A DNA stretch of 64,000 nucleotides from an uncultured Clostridia bacterium (GCA_934167835.1 CAKPLZ010000003.1:62001-126000), one strand, 5' to 3'; counted from the first letter of the stretch, positions 16,987 to 27,763 are shown. Notes: generated from the letters alone by a model not told the origin. Program-made: numbers and translations.

Positions 16987-17730
16987 CTAAATTTTATTAT
17001 AAATTTTTAATATTTCATCTGAATAATTATGCTTGTCCTTATATACATATAATGGTTTTTGAATTTTCAAAAAAGGCTTTCCATTTTTTACTGCCTTAAT
17101 TAAAACCAAATTTGCCTGGGTTTCCATATAAGAATAAACCATCCTAATTTCCTTTATTTCTAATTTGTATCTCCTAAAAATTTCCATAATATCTACTAAT
17201 CTATCTGGCCTATGAACCATGTAAATTACTCCGTTATTTTTTAATAATTTATTAGAAATCCTAGCAATATCTTCTAAATTGCATTCTATCTCATGCCTTG
17301 AAATTAATTTTAATTCATTTTCATTAGTTAGCCCTGTATTATTTTTCATATATGGAGGATTTGTTACAACTGCATCAAAACTTTCAAAACAATTATTGTT
17401 TTCTAAATTTTTAATATCATCACACCAAATTTCTATTAAATTATCCAAATTATTTAACCTAACACTTCTCTTGGCCATTTCTGCAACACTTTTCTGTATC
17501 TCTACTCCAATTATTTTTTTTAATGAACATTTGGCAGATAGCAAAATTGGAATAATTCCTGTTCCTGTTCCCAGGTCAATTACATTAGAATTATTTTTTA
17601 TATTTTTTGCAAAATCTGATAATAGTACACTATCAATTCCAAAACAGAACCCACTTTTATTTTGTATAATTTTTAGATTATTAATTTGTAAATCATCTAT
17701 TCTCTCATTTTCTGTTATTTGAATATTCAT
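16987..17730 (-). CDS. TrmN6/YabB-like methyltransferase
   Basis: This is a SAM-dependent N6-adenine methyltransferase of the TrmN6/YfiC/YabB family, acting on tRNA1(Val) A37 in the characterised member. The SAM loop is DLGTGTGIIPILL (near 52-64) and the catalytic motif is VTNPPYMK (near 116). The length of 247 aa is typical. It sits directly upstream of rsmI, a conserved Firmicutes pairing. The RNA target here is inferred from the family. Confidence 0.85.
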   Translation of the reverse strand: MNIQITENERIDDLQINNLKIIQNKSGFCFGIDSVLLSDFAKNIKNNSNVIDLGTGTGIIPILLSAKCSLKKIIGVEIQKSVAEMAKRSVRLNNLDNLIEIWCDDIKNLENNNCFESFDAVVTNPPYMKNNTGLTNENELKLISRHEIECNLEDIARISNKLLKNNGVIYMVHRPDRLVDIMEIFRRYKLEIKEIRMVYSYMETQANLVLIKAVKNGKPFLKIQKPLYVYKDKHNYSDEILKIYNKI

Positions 17731-17803
17731 TTTACCCCCTGTAACTTTTTATCGTTAATAAGAATATTATATAATAAATTTTCAAAAAATCAAGGAGATG
17801 TTA

Positions 17804-17941
17804 ATGGATTCTAAGGGCAAAAAGAAAAATAAATTTAATTTTCACCAAAAGAAGGATTGCACAATAAAATCTTTAAGAGAAGTAAATTGTTTTTTATCTA
17901 ATTTAAATAAAGCATTTACTATAAAAAAATTATTTAAATGA
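17804..17941 (+). CDS. Small basic hypothetical protein (45 aa)
   Basis: A 45-codon ORF starts at an ATG placed 6 bp after a good AAGGAG and ends at TGA. It is lysine-rich at the N-terminus and contains two cysteines (residues 19 and 30). I recognise no family. It lies alone on the plus strand between two convergent or divergent minus-strand genes. The binding site is the main argument for its being real. Confidence 0.4.
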   Translation: MDSKGKKKNKFNFHQKKDCTIKSLREVNCFLSNLNKAFTIKKLFK

Positions 17942-17948
17942 AGATATT

Positions 17949-18452
17949 TTATTCAATATTTTCATTTATTTCAATTTTTATATCATTTATTTCTGATAAT
18001 TGAGTTAATGTCATTTTTATTGAATTAATTGTTTTTTTTCTTTCAACTTCAGTAAAATTATTTATTTCATTAAATTCATTTGAAAAAGTAATATATAATA
18101 TTCCCTTTTCTATTCTTGTTTTAATTATTTTAGTTTCATTTGGAATTAATTTATTTAAATTATTATTTTGAGGACCTTTTAATAATAGATTTAATAATTT
18201 TTCTTCTGGTTTATTTAACAATTCCTTTGAATCTATTTGTACTATTTCCTTGTCAATTTCTTTGTTTTCTTTATTTTCAAAATATAACGATATATTTGTT
18301 TTTCTCAATTGTTCCTCACTTATTTCTTCAAATGGAATAAATTCATAAATCGATTTATTTTTACGATTATTTATAACAATATATCCTATAATTATTATAA
18401 ATATAATTAATAAAATAATAATACTATACATTATAATTTTTTTATTTTTCAT
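17949..18452 (-). CDS. GerMN-domain membrane-anchored protein
   Basis: The 167-aa protein has a single N-terminal membrane anchor (residues 5-28) and an extracellular GerMN domain (LLKGPQNNNLNKLIPNETK, then a TFSNEF motif). GerMN domains occur in the spore protein GerM and in LpqB-like proteins, so a role at the spore or cell envelope is likely. I set the start at the ATG 18452 behind GAGGTGG, because an upstream start at 18479 lacks a binding site. There is no lipobox cysteine. Confidence 0.75.
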   Translation of the reverse strand: MKNKKIIMYSIIILLIIFIIIIGYIVINNRKNKSIYEFIPFEEISEEQLRKTNISLYFENKENKEIDKEIVQIDSKELLNKPEEKLLNLLLKGPQNNNLNKLIPNETKIIKTRIEKGILYITFSNEFNEINNFTEVERKKTINSIKMTLTQLSEINDIKIEINENIE

Positions 18453-18479
18453 AATATCCACCTCATTTAAATAAATCAA

Positions 18480-18769
18480 AATAAAATAAATTAAATTTAA
18501 TTTATTTTATTTAATTAATTTTATTTATTATTATTTTTTTTAGAACACTTTAAATAAAAAATAAAATAAATATTAAAAATAAATAAAAAAATTAATTATT
18601 TATATTATTATTTTTTAAATATATTAAATAAAAAAATTAAAAATTATTCAAAAAAATAATTTAAAATAAAAAATAGATATTAAATTAAAAATTAATTTTA
18701 ATTATTTAAAATTAATAAAATAAATTTAAGATAATTAAAATTAATTTTTTTATATTAAATAAAATTGTA
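18480..18769. other. Near-pure A/T intergenic stretch
   Basis: This 290-bp gap between the GerMN gene and murI is built almost entirely of A and T with many TTTAATT/AATTTAA repeats. I see no ORF with a binding site, no tRNA and no clear promoter. Confidence 0.7.
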
Positions 18770-19519
18770 TTATTTTTGTAATAAACTCCAAAATCTTTTT
18801 TCTTTAATTTTTGATTTTTGTGAATCAAAAAATTCAATTTTTCCTCCTGAAAAAGAAATTTTATTTTGATCAACTAACACTTTTTTTAGATGATTTGCTA
18901 AACTTTCAGAACCGTCGAAAAACCTTACATCCCCAAGCGTTTCTCTTATCTGATTTTTTATTAAAGGATAATGTGTACACCCTAAAACAACGTTTTTTAC
19001 CATACCTTTATATTGAGCAACATTCTTTTCCAAATATTTCCAAATCTCATCGTTGTCTTCATTTTCTATCAATTCTGCTAAACCATTACATGGCAATAAT
19101 ATAGTTTTTTTATTATTATAATTATTATATAATTTTTTAAACTTATCACTCTCTATGGTTCCAACAGTTGCCATAACTAATGTAGAATCATTATAAGCAA
19201 AATCATATACCATTTTATATGCGGGCTCAATCGCAATAATTGGAATATTACTATATTTATTCCTTAAAAATTGGGCAGCTTTTGCACTTGCAGTATTACA
19301 TGCTATAACAATTGCTTTTGATCCTTTTTCTATCAAAAATTTTACTATACTGTCGCTTATTCTTTTTACTGTTTCATCATCTCTACCGCCATAAGGATTA
19401 TTTTTGGAATCGCTGTAATAAATATAATTTTCCTTTGGTAGTACTTTTAGTATTTCTTTAAAAACTGTAACTCCCCCAATTCCTGAATCAAATATACCTA
19501 TATTCTCTTCCATAAACAT
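18770..19519 (-). CDS. murI: Glutamate racemase
   Basis: MurI makes D-glutamate for peptidoglycan. The 249-aa protein has the substrate loop IFDSGIGG (residues 8-15) and both catalytic cysteines, in ACNTASA (near 73) and GCTHYPL (near 184). The start follows GAGGGAG. It is a single gene here, between an AT-only spacer and the tRNA-Ser pair. Confidence 0.93.
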   Translation of the reverse strand: MFMEENIGIFDSGIGGVTVFKEILKVLPKENYIYYSDSKNNPYGGRDDETVKRISDSIVKFLIEKGSKAIVIACNTASAKAAQFLRNKYSNIPIIAIEPAYKMVYDFAYNDSTLVMATVGTIESDKFKKLYNNYNNKKTILLPCNGLAELIENEDNDEIWKYLEKNVAQYKGMVKNVVLGCTHYPLIKNQIRETLGDVRFFDGSESLANHLKKVLVDQNKISFSGGKIEFFDSQKSKIKEKRFWSLLQK

Positions 19520-19713
19520 AATTCTCCCTCATTACATATTATTATAAAGTTTCATCGCCTTCCAAAATCGATTTTAAGCGTTTTAAATTGTTTTGGCATG
19601 ATATTTCGTTTTAAATACTTTAAATAGGCTCAGATTTAATTTTAGTTCGTTTCAATAATTATTAATATGAAAAAAGATGTTAACCACTTATATGTAAAGC
19701 ACCTAACATCTTT

Positions 19714-19806
19714 GGCGGAGATTGAGGGATTCGAACCCTCGCGGCCACTTACGCAACCCTAACAGTTTAGCAAACTGTCCCCTTCAACCTACTTGGGTAA
19801 ATCTCC
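19714..19806 (-). tRNA. tRNA-Ser (GCU)
   Basis: A class II tRNA with a long variable arm, an acceptor stem GGAGATT pairing with the 3' end, a T-arm with GGTTCGAATCC and encoded CCA. The anticodon loop TTTGCTA reads GCT, decoding AGC/AGU serine codons. Confidence 0.93.
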
Positions 19807-19924
19807 ATTTTATTTATAATAAATAGTGAATAATAAATAATATTAATTATCAGACTTTATCTTATTCAATTTTAAATTATTCATTATTCACTATTTAAGA
19901 TTGATTTTATTATAAAATAATTCA

Positions 19925-20016
<92 letters not shown>

Positions 20017-20060
20017 ATCTACGAACAAATAATAGTTTACCACGCCCCCCAAAAAAAGTC

Positions 20061-20092
20061 AAGCTTTTTTAGAAAATTTTTCTAAAAAGCTT
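20061..20092 (-). terminator. Terminator of parB
   Basis: A long A/T stem flanked by AAGCTT on both sides is followed on the minus strand by GACTTTTTTT. Confidence 0.75.
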
Positions 20093-20102
20093 GTTTACAT
20101 AA

Positions 20103-20960
20103 TTATTTAATTTTTTCGATTAGATTATTTAGCTCATCTTTTGAATTATAATGTATTACTATTGTTCCTGACCTTTTGCCCGCATTTAATTTGACTTGTG
20201 AGCCAAAAAAGTTTCTAAATTTAGTCTCTATTTCCTGATATATAGGCGCATATCGAGTTTGATCAACTACTTGTTCTTTTTTCTTTATTTTCATTTGTTT
20301 TTCAACTTCTCTAACACTGTCTCCTGTCTCTACAACATATAATGCTGCTTTGTATTGTTTTTCTGGATCTTCAATATTTAGCAAACTTCTACAATGACCT
20401 TCAGAAATTTTTCCCTGCTTTACTAATTCAATAACTCTCGGGTCTAAATTTAAGATTCTCATTGTATTTGCAATACCACTTCTACTAATTCCCAATTTTG
20501 CAGCAAGTTCATGTTGTTTTAGTCCATATTTTTCAATAATTTCTTTCAATGCTGTTGCTTTTTCTATTGGATTTAAATCTTCTCTTTGAATATTCTCAAT
20601 TAAGGCAACTTCTTTATTTGTCTGCTCTGTATAATTTCTTATAATTGCAGGAATTTCACCAAGTCCAGCTCTTTTCGCTGCTCTCCATCTTCTTTCTCCT
20701 GCAACAATTTGATAATAATCATTTTGCTTTGTTACTATAATTGGCTGAATTACGCCGTACTCCTTAATTGATTCGGCTAAATCTTCTATTTTTTCATCAT
20801 CAAAATTCATTCTTGGTTGGTTTTTGTTTGGTTCAACATCAATTAATTTTAGATTGACAATTGATTCTCCATCTTTTATTTTTTCTTCCTCTGCAACATT
20901 AGTAATATTACTTGCAAAAAGTGCATCCAATCCCTTTCCTAGCCCTGTTTTCATTGCCAT
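20103..20960 (-). CDS. parB: Chromosome partitioning protein ParB/Spo0J
   Basis: ParB binds parS sites near the origin, loads SMC and works with ParA in chromosome segregation. The 285-aa protein starts with the GLGKGLDALF helix that stimulates ParA. The CTPase region includes VAGERRWRA (near 86) and ENIQREDLNP. A helix-turn-helix follows (KLGISRSGIANTMRILNL, near 160), then a C-terminal dimer domain. It begins 14 bp after parA, in the usual parA-parB order. Confidence 0.95.
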   Translation of the reverse strand: MAMKTGLGKGLDALFASNITNVAEEEKIKDGESIVNLKLIDVEPNKNQPRMNFDDEKIEDLAESIKEYGVIQPIIVTKQNDYYQIVAGERRWRAAKRAGLGEIPAIIRNYTEQTNKEVALIENIQREDLNPIEKATALKEIIEKYGLKQHELAAKLGISRSGIANTMRILNLDPRVIELVKQGKISEGHCRSLLNIEDPEKQYKAALYVVETGDSVREVEKQMKIKKKEQVVDQTRYAPIYQEIETKFRNFFGSQVKLNAGKRSGTIVIHYNSKDELNNLIEKIK

Positions 20961-20974
20961 ACATTATTCCTCCT

Positions 20975-21745
20975 TTACACAGCGTGTTTTTTTGATTTTA
21001 ATAACTCATTCGCCAATTTTTCATAGCATTTTGAGCCTTTAGAACGTGGCGCATAAGCTGTTATTGGCATTCCATAGCTTGGTGCCTCACTTAATTTAAC
21101 ATTTCTAGGTATAACTGTTTTATATACATTATCCTTAAAATACTTTTTAACCTCACTAATTACTTGGTTTGACAAATTTGTTCTTGCATCATTCATTGTA
21201 AGAACAACTCCTTCAATATATAACTCTTTATTAAGCTGTTTTTTTATTAAATTAACAGTATTCATTAATTGTCCAACACCCTCTAATGCATAATATTCGC
21301 ATTGTATAGGTATCATTATAGAATTTGCTGCAGTTAGTGAATTTATTGTTAATAATCCTAATGATGGTGGACAGTCTATAATAATATAGTTAAATTTATC
21401 CTGAATATCCTCCATTTTTTCTTTCATCTTTGTTTCTCTAGACATCATATTAACTAGTTCTACTTCTGCTCCAGCTAGATTTATATTTGAAGGGCATAAA
21501 TACAAGTTTTTAATTGATGTTTTAATTATTGCTTCTTCAAAAGTTGTTTCATTTACTAGTACGTCATATATTGATTTTTCAGCACTTTTATCTATTCCAA
21601 GTCCGCTTGTTGCATTTCCTTGTGGATCTTCATCTATTAAAAGCACTCTTTTACCTTTTTGAGCAAGAACAGTACTTAAATTTACAGCTGTTGTGGTTTT
21701 TCCAACCCCACCTTTTTGATTTACAATTGCAATTACTTTACTCAC
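20975..21745 (-). CDS. parA: Chromosome partitioning ATPase ParA/Soj
   Basis: This is a Walker-type ATPase of 256 aa for origin segregation, also a regulator of DnaA in Bacillus. The deviant Walker A KGGVGKTT is at residues 11-18, with DEDPQGNATSG (near 38) and IIDCPPSLG (near 120). The C-terminal basic patch that binds DNA is present. It is the first gene of parA-parB. Confidence 0.95.
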   Translation of the reverse strand: MSKVIAIVNQKGGVGKTTTAVNLSTVLAQKGKRVLLIDEDPQGNATSGLGIDKSAEKSIYDVLVNETTFEEAIIKTSIKNLYLCPSNINLAGAEVELVNMMSRETKMKEKMEDIQDKFNYIIIDCPPSLGLLTINSLTAANSIMIPIQCEYYALEGVGQLMNTVNLIKKQLNKELYIEGVVLTMNDARTNLSNQVISEVKKYFKDNVYKTVIPRNVKLSEAPSYGMPITAYAPRSKGSKCYEKLANELLKSKKHAV

Positions 21746-21890
21746 TTTTATCCCTCCTTAAAAACGATATAACAATAATATAATTTTTTCAATAAAAAGT
21801 CAATAAAATTTTACAAAATAATCAAAAAAACATAAAAAAATTTACTACCAGAAAATAAGTTGTCTGGCAGTATAAATCCGCTTATATCAA

Positions 21891-21998
21891 GTGTTTCACG
21901 GTTTCAGTTATGTGTGAAACGGGTATTTAAATTGGTGAATTCGTTGGTGTGCCTGGCTTTCGCGGATACTTGTTTGGTAAATGTTTCACGGCTATGAT
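21891..21998. promoter_or_regulatory. parS-like half-sites
   Basis: TGTTTCACG occurs at 21891-21899 and again near 21981-21989, and GTGAAACG lies at 21913-21920. Each matches one half of the bacterial parS consensus (TGTTTCACGTGAAACA), but no full 16-mer is present. One copy lies in the rsmG coding end. Confidence 0.3.
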
Positions 21999-22646
21999 TT
22001 CTATGATTGTTCTTTTATTATCAGAATCCGGCAAAGTAATTTCTTTTATTTTATTAATCTTTCCACCTAAAATTTCAATAGCATTTTTAGCTTCTTCTAG
22101 CTCTTCTTTGATGTTTGGTCCCTTTAAACAAATACATTTTCCACCAATTTTAAGTAATGGCATCATATATTCAAGCAAAACATTTAGTTTTGCAACTGCC
22201 CTTGATGTAACAACATCGAATTGTCCTCTAAATTGTTTGTTATGACCAATTTCTTCGGCCCTTGCATGAATTGCATATATTTGTCCTATTTCATCTTTTT
22301 GAATAACTTCATCCAAAAATTTAATTCTTTTATTTAAAGAATCAATTAAATACATTTGAAGTTCCGGTCTTGCAAGTTTTAATGGAATTCCAGGAAATCC
22401 AGCTCCTGTGCCGATATCAGCAACCATGCTGTCTTTGGGAATGTATTTTTCTATTGTTAAAGAATCTATAAAATGTTTTAAAATTATATCTTCTGGTTCA
22501 ATAATAGATGTTAAATTAATTTTCTCATTCCATTCAATTAATAAATTCATATATTTAAAAAATTGTTTAATTTGCTCTTCGTTTAAATTTACATTTATTT
22601 TGCTGGCTTTCTCTGAAATTATATTGTTAAATATTTCAAACTCCAT
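21927..22646 (-). CDS. rsmG: 16S rRNA (guanine-527-N7)-methyltransferase
   Basis: RsmG methylates G527 of 16S rRNA. The 239-aa protein has the SAM loop VADIGTGAGFPGIPLK (near 70-85), the SRAVAKLNVLLEY block and the conserved basic C-terminus KYPRKPGTPTNSPI. It lies 2 bp after mnmG in the standard mnmE-mnmG-rsmG-parA-parB order. A noc gene, found between rsmG and parA in Bacillus, is absent. Confidence 0.95.
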   Translation of the reverse strand: MEFEIFNNIISEKASKINVNLNEEQIKQFFKYMNLLIEWNEKINLTSIIEPEDIILKHFIDSLTIEKYIPKDSMVADIGTGAGFPGIPLKLARPELQMYLIDSLNKRIKFLDEVIQKDEIGQIYAIHARAEEIGHNKQFRGQFDVVTSRAVAKLNVLLEYMMPLLKIGGKCICLKGPNIKEELEEAKNAIEILGGKINKIKEITLPDSDNKRTIIEIIAVKHLPNKYPRKPGTPTNSPI

Positions 22647-22648
22647 CT

Positions 22649-24523
22649 TTATTTTCTCCTTATTTGTTCAAGATATATTAATAAAACAGAAATATCTGCT
22701 GGTGAAATTCCTGATATTCTTGATGCTTGGCCGATTGATGTTGGTCTAAATTTGTCTAATTTTTGCCTTGCTTCAAGACTAATTCCCTGGAGTTCAAGAT
22801 AATTAATATCTTCAGGTAAAAATTTATTTTCTAATTTTTTAAATTTTTCAACTTGTGCTAATTGAAGATTAATATATCCTTCATATTTTACTTCAATTTC
22901 AACCTCTTCAGCCTCACTCGCAGTCAAATTTGGCATATTTTCATCTATTTGTTTTAAGTCATGGTATTTTAGTTCTGTTCTTTTTAGTAATTCTATTAGT
23001 TTAATTCCATTATGTAATTCAGAAGAGTTGTGTTCTCTTAGGAATATGTTTACCTTCTCTGTTGGTTTTATTGTAGTTGTTTTTAATCTTTTTATTTCAT
23101 TTTCTATGTTCTGCTTTTTCTGTATAAACTTGTTATATCTTTCTTGTGGCACTAAACCAGCCTTAAATCCAATTTCTGTTAATCTCATATCTGCATTGTC
23201 TTGTCTTAATAACAATCTATATTCTGCTCTGGATGTCATCATTCTGTAGGGTTCGTTTGTTCCTTTTGTAACAATATCATCAATTAAAACTCCTATATAT
23301 GCGTCTGAACGATGGAGAATAACAGGTTCTTTTCCTTCAAGTTCAAGAGCTGCATTAATACCTGCAATAATACCTTGTGCAGCAGCTTCTTCATATCCTG
23401 ATGTACCATTTATTTGTCCTGCAAAAAACATTCCTCTTATATTCTTTAATTCAAGTGATAATTTTAATTGAGATGGTTCAATACAGTCATATTCAATTGC
23501 ATAAGCAGGTCTTGTGAATTCAACATGCTCAAGTCCAGGAATTGTTCTATACATTGCAACTTGAACTTCTTCTGGTAATGATGAACTCATTCCTTGAACA
23601 TACATTTCCTCTGTATCAAGTCCCATTGGTTCAATAAAAATTTGGTGTCTTTCTTTATCGCTAAATCGTACAACCTTATCTTCAATAGAAGGACAGTAAC
23701 GTGGTCCAGTTCCTTTAATTACACCTCCATATAGGGGTGAACGGTGAAGATTTTTCCTAATAATATCATGTGTTTTCTCGTTTGTGTATGTAAGATAACA
23801 AGGAACTTGTTCTTTGTTTAATGAATCATTTTCAAAAGAAAATGGCACAATTTTTTCATCTCCATTTTGTATTTCCATTTTTGAAAAATCTATAGTTCTT
23901 CTATTTACTCTCGCAGGCGTACCGGTTTTAAAACGAACTATTTCTATATCTAATTTTTTTAAACATTCAGATAGTTTATTTGCTGGAAACACTCCATCTG
24001 GGCCACTTTCAAAATTTACTTCCCCTATGTATATTTTTCCCTTTAGATATGTTCCTGTAGCCAAAATAACTGCTTTAACATTATAAATCGCACCTATATT
24101 TGTTTCAACACCTTTAACTTGACCATTTTCCACAATGATATTAACAATTTCAGCTTGTTTAATATATAAATTTTCCTGAAGCTCTAAGGTATGTTTCATC
24201 TCTCTTTGATATTTTTTTCTATCGGCTTGTGCTCTCAAAGAATAAACAGCCGGTCCTTTTGATGTATTTAACATTTTTGATTGGATAAAAGACTTATCAA
24301 TGTTTTTACCCATTTCGCCACCTAAACTATCAATTTCCCTTACTAAATGTCCTTTAGAAGTGCCTCCTATATTCGGATTGCATGGCATATTTGCAATATT
24401 TTCTAAAGTAATAGAAAACAATAATGTCTTATGCCCTTTTCTAGCACACGCCAAAGCAGCTTCACAACCTGCATGTCCTGCTCCAATAACTGCTACTTCA
24501 AAATCTCCCGCATTATAACTCAT
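22649..24523 (-). CDS. mnmG: tRNA uridine-5-carboxymethylaminomethyl modification enzyme MnmG
   Basis: MnmG (GidA) works with MnmE to put cmnm5 groups on wobble uridine 34 of tRNAs reading two-codon boxes. The FAD-binding motif [12 protein letters not shown] lies at 14-25. Family blocks [12 protein letters not shown] (near 48), ATGTYLKG and [12 protein letters not shown] follow, and the C-terminal helical domain is complete. The length of 624 aa is normal. Accurate wobble modification matters for frame maintenance, which is notable given the recoding seen in this genome. Confidence 0.95.
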   Translation of the reverse strand: MSYNAGDFEVAVIGAGHAGCEAALACARKGHKTLLFSITLENIANMPCNPNIGGTSKGHLVREIDSLGGEMGKNIDKSFIQSKMLNTSKGPAVYSLRAQADRKKYQREMKHTLELQENLYIKQAEIVNIIVENGQVKGVETNIGAIYNVKAVILATGTYLKGKIYIGEVNFESGPDGVFPANKLSECLKKLDIEIVRFKTGTPARVNRRTIDFSKMEIQNGDEKIVPFSFENDSLNKEQVPCYLTYTNEKTHDIIRKNLHRSPLYGGVIKGTGPRYCPSIEDKVVRFSDKERHQIFIEPMGLDTEEMYVQGMSSSLPEEVQVAMYRTIPGLEHVEFTRPAYAIEYDCIEPSQLKLSLELKNIRGMFFAGQINGTSGYEEAAAQGIIAGINAALELEGKEPVILHRSDAYIGVLIDDIVTKGTNEPYRMMTSRAEYRLLLRQDNADMRLTEIGFKAGLVPQERYNKFIQKKQNIENEIKRLKTTTIKPTEKVNIFLREHNSSELHNGIKLIELLKRTELKYHDLKQIDENMPNLTASEAEEVEIEVKYEGYINLQLAQVEKFKKLENKFLPEDINYLELQGISLEARQKLDKFRPTSIGQASRISGISPADISVLLIYLEQIRRK

Positions 24524-24540
24524 ATTTTTTTTACATCTCC

Positions 24541-25917
24541 TTACTTTCCTAAACAGAATTTTGCAAAAATACTTTTAATAATGTCATCTGAAACATTATC
24601 TCCTGTAATCTCTCCTAAATGCTCTAAAATCTGTTTTATATTTATAGATATGATATCTATAGGCATGTCTGTTTTAAAATCGTTTAAAGCCATCCTCGTG
24701 CTTTCTATGGCTTTTTTTATTAACTCCTGGTGTCTAATGTTTGTAATCAGTAATTCATTATCCATTGTTATTTGATTTAAATTAAACATTTTGATTAATT
24801 CACTATATAAAGATTCTATTTTTTCACCGCTTTTAATTGACATTTTTAAAATTGGGCAATTCAAATCTTTAAATTCACTGTTTTTTTCTGTTACTTCAGC
24901 TTTTAAATCAGATTTATTCAAAATAATTATAGCTTTTTTGGTTTTTATTAGTTTTAAAATCTCCCTATCTTCACTATTTAACGGAACTGAGCTATCAAAA
25001 ACAGCTAATATAACATCTGCATCATTTGCAGCTTTTTTTGATCTTTCTATTCCAATCTTTTCAATTTCATCTTTAGCATTTCTAATTCCAGCTGTATCAA
25101 TTATTTTAAAAGGAATTCCACCAATTATAACTTGTTCTTCAATTATATCCCTAGTTGTTCCTGCAATATCTGTAACAATTGCCCTATCTTCTTTTACAAT
25201 ACTATTTAATAGTGATGATTTTCCGGCATTTGGACTTCCTATAATCGCAATTTTTATACCGTTTTTTAAAATTTTTCCATTTTCAAATGAATTTGATAAA
25301 CAAATTAAATCTTGTTCTACATCTGAAAGAGTTTTTATTGCTTTGTTGTTTGAAACTTCCTCAATATCATATTCGGGATAATCAATATTTGCCTCAATAT
25401 CAACCATTAGATTCATTATTTTTTCTTTTATTTCATTTATTCTGTGAGATAAAAAGCCCTCAAGTTGATTTGCAGATTCTTGGGCTTCTCTAGCTGTTTT
25501 TGCATTTATAATATCTATTATTGCTTCTGCTTGTGCTAAATCTATTCTACCATTAATGAATGCTCTTTTTGTAAACTCTCCTGGTTCTGCAAGAATAGCT
25601 CCATTTTCTAAACAAAGTTCTAAAATTTTTCTAACAACAACTATACCTCCATGCGAATTTATTTCGCACATATCTTCTGCCGTATAACTTTTCGGATTTT
25701 TAAAATATGACACTATTACTTCATCAACATTTCTTTTAGTTTTTGGATCAATTATTTTGCCATATTTCATTGTATATCCTTTAATATTCTCTATATTTTC
25801 TTGATGTTTTGGTATAAAAATTTTATTTAAAACTTCAAAACACTTATCTCCACTAATCCTTATTATTCCAATTCCTCCAATTGCAGGAGCCGTAGATATT
25901 GCAGCTATAGTTGACAT
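24541..25917 (-). CDS. mnmE: tRNA modification GTPase MnmE
   Basis: MnmE is the GTPase partner of MnmG. The 458-aa protein has the formyl-THF-binding N-domain ([21 protein letters not shown]) and a helical domain interrupted by the G domain ([13 protein letters not shown] near 224, DTAGIRNA near 270, NKSDL near 335). It ends with the catalytic CLGK. It lies 17 bp upstream of mnmG. Confidence 0.95.
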   Translation of the reverse strand: MSTIAAISTAPAIGGIGIIRISGDKCFEVLNKIFIPKHQENIENIKGYTMKYGKIIDPKTKRNVDEVIVSYFKNPKSYTAEDMCEINSHGGIVVVRKILELCLENGAILAEPGEFTKRAFINGRIDLAQAEAIIDIINAKTAREAQESANQLEGFLSHRINEIKEKIMNLMVDIEANIDYPEYDIEEVSNNKAIKTLSDVEQDLICLSNSFENGKILKNGIKIAIIGSPNAGKSSLLNSIVKEDRAIVTDIAGTTRDIIEEQVIIGGIPFKIIDTAGIRNAKDEIEKIGIERSKKAANDADVILAVFDSSVPLNSEDREILKLIKTKKAIIILNKSDLKAEVTEKNSEFKDLNCPILKMSIKSGEKIESLYSELIKMFNLNQITMDNELLITNIRHQELIKKAIESTRMALNDFKTDMPIDIISINIKQILEHLGEITGDNVSDDIIKSIFAKFCLGK

Positions 25918-25981
25918 TTTTTATTCCTCCTTTTAATTAAAATATGGCAGATAAAATATATCTGCCATTTTAGTATATGAA

Positions 25982-26665
25982 TTATTTTAATGTTATAACA
26001 ACCCTTCTATGAGGTTCTTCTCCTTTACTAAAAGTCTTAACTTTATCGCTATTTTGTAATTCTGTATGAATTATTTTTCTTTCATAAGCTGTCATAGGGT
26101 CTAAAGTAATTGATTTACCTGTTTTTATAACCCTTTCACTAATTTTTCTAGCAAGTTCTGTTAATGTCTTTTCTCTTTTTTCTTTATAATTACCAACATC
26201 AACAATTACAACTATTTTTGTTTTTGAATACTTATTTGCTATTGCTGTTGCTATTGTTTGCAAAGCATTTATTGTAGAACCTCTATAACCTATTAAATGA
26301 TTAATATTTTCACCATTAATTTTAATATATATACAATAATTTTCTATTTTTACTTCAGATGTTACATCCTCACCTAAAATAGCATCAAAACATTCTTTGA
26401 TTTTTTCTTTAACATTTTCAATTTCAGACATGTTTTTATTAATTTCTTTTTTTACTCTTTGGTGTTGCCTATCGCTTTCGTAGTTTTCTTTTAAAGTCAT
26501 TTCAATTTTTACAACCCTAGGTGCTAAAATACTGTAAAAGCTTCTCTTTTTTTCCTCTTCGACAGTTTTTATTTCAACCATGCTTTTTGTAGCATTTAGT
26601 TCTTTTAAACCTTTTTCTATTGCTTCTGCTGTAGTTTTTCCCTCTACTATTATACTTTTAGGCAT
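25982..26665 (-). CDS. jag: RNA-binding protein Jag/KhpB
   Basis: The 227-aa protein has an N-terminal Jag domain, a KH domain (HLIGYRGSTINALQ near 132) and an R3H domain (near 165-225, ending EPHRRVVITLK). KhpB/Jag binds many RNAs and affects cell division and wall synthesis in related bacteria. Its start overlaps the end of yidC by 8 bp, the usual yidC-jag coupling. Confidence 0.93.
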   Translation of the reverse strand: MPKSIIVEGKTTAEAIEKGLKELNATKSMVEIKTVEEEKKRSFYSILAPRVVKIEMTLKENYESDRQHQRVKKEINKNMSEIENVKEKIKECFDAILGEDVTSEVKIENYCIYIKINGENINHLIGYRGSTINALQTIATAIANKYSKTKIVVIVDVGNYKEKREKTLTELARKISERVIKTGKSITLDPMTAYERKIIHTELQNSDKVKTFSKGEEPHRRVVITLK

Positions 26666-27527
26666 TTTCGTTATCCTCCTTAGAGATTATCTTATTTAAT
26701 ATTAATCTTTCAGCTATCATAATTAGATTGTTTACTAACCAATACAAAGCTAATCCAAGTGGTGCAACTAGTGATATAGATACAGATAAAATTGGCATCA
26801 TTAAGGACATGTTTTTGTTCATTTGCTCTGTCATTTCAGCCTGATCAAATTCTTTTTCACCACTGCTGTTTTTATCTTTATTACCTTCATCATCAACTTT
26901 TTTCTTTGTTGACATTGTTGTAAATTTAATTGATATTATTGACGAAATAACATATAAAACTGGTATTATAAATACTTTAATATCTTTATAATTTTCCTGA
27001 GGAACTTCGCTTAAATCAAGTCCAAGAAAATCCATATTTATATACATATTGCTTTCTGTTTTACCATTATCCTTTAAGTATTTTATTATACTCATTTCTG
27101 GATATTGAGCACTTACAGAATAATTTTCCATTTTTAGTGTTTCTATTTGATTGTCAATACTTGTTTTATCAACTTTCGTCATAAAGGTAAGTGGGCTTTT
27201 TACTAAAATGAACATTGAAATTATTAAGATTATTTGAATAATTCCACTTAAACACCCGCTAAATGGATTTATTTTTTCTCTTTTATATAACTCCATTATC
27301 TCTTGATTAATTTTCTCTGTATTTCCCTTATGTTTAACTTGTATAATTTTTATTTCTTTTTGAAGTTTTTCATTTTTCTTCAAGGTTTTTTGTTGTTTTA
27401 TTGATAATGGCAACATTATAAGCTTTAATAAAAATGAAAAAATTATAATAGCTAAACCATAATTTTTACATACAAAATATATTCCATACAGAATATATCC
27501 AAATACTTTCGCAAAAAAATTTAACAT
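26658..27527 (-). CDS. yidC: Membrane protein insertase YidC
   Basis: YidC/SpoIIIJ inserts membrane proteins alone or with Sec. The 289-aa protein has membrane segments near 20-40 (with the basic KLIMLPLSIKQQKTLKK that follows), 95-112, 180-200 and 240-275. The loop NPFSGCLSGIIQ contains the conserved motif after the second segment. It lacks a lipobox signal peptide, unlike Bacillus SpoIIIJ. It is part of rpmH-rnpA-yidD-yidC-jag. Confidence 0.93.
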   Translation of the reverse strand: MLNFFAKVFGYILYGIYFVCKNYGLAIIIFSFLLKLIMLPLSIKQQKTLKKNEKLQKEIKIIQVKHKGNTEKINQEIMELYKREKINPFSGCLSGIIQIILIISMFILVKSPLTFMTKVDKTSIDNQIETLKMENYSVSAQYPEMSIIKYLKDNGKTESNMYINMDFLGLDLSEVPQENYKDIKVFIIPVLYVISSIISIKFTTMSTKKKVDDEGNKDKNSSGEKEFDQAEMTEQMNKNMSLMMPILSVSISLVAPLGLALYWLVNNLIMIAERLILNKIISKEDNENA

Positions 27528-27537
27528 TTTTTCCCCC

Positions 27538-27756
27538 TTATTTTACAGGATCATATCCACCTTTTGAAAAAGGATTACACTTGACAACTCGTTTTATTAT
27601 CATCCATAATCCTTTAATTGTTCCATATTTATTTAACGCTTCTATAGCATACTCAGAACATGTTGGATAATATTTACAATGTACTCCTATACTTTCAAAA
27701 AATGGTGAAAAATGTTTTTTATATTGCTTAATACAAAACAAAATAATACCTTTCAT
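27538..27756 (-). CDS. yidD: Membrane protein insertion efficiency factor YidD
   Basis: This small protein of about 72 aa carries the YidD signature: CKYYPTCSEYAIEALNKYG and NPFSKGGYDPV. It aids YidC-dependent insertion. I prefer the ATG at 27756 (6 bp after AGG) over the ATG at 27762. It lies between rnpA and yidC as in most bacteria. Confidence 0.92.
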   Translation of the reverse strand: MKGIILFCIKQYKKHFSPFFESIGVHCKYYPTCSEYAIEALNKYGTIKGLWMIIKRVVKCNPFSKGGYDPVK

Positions 27757-27763
27757 AAACATC

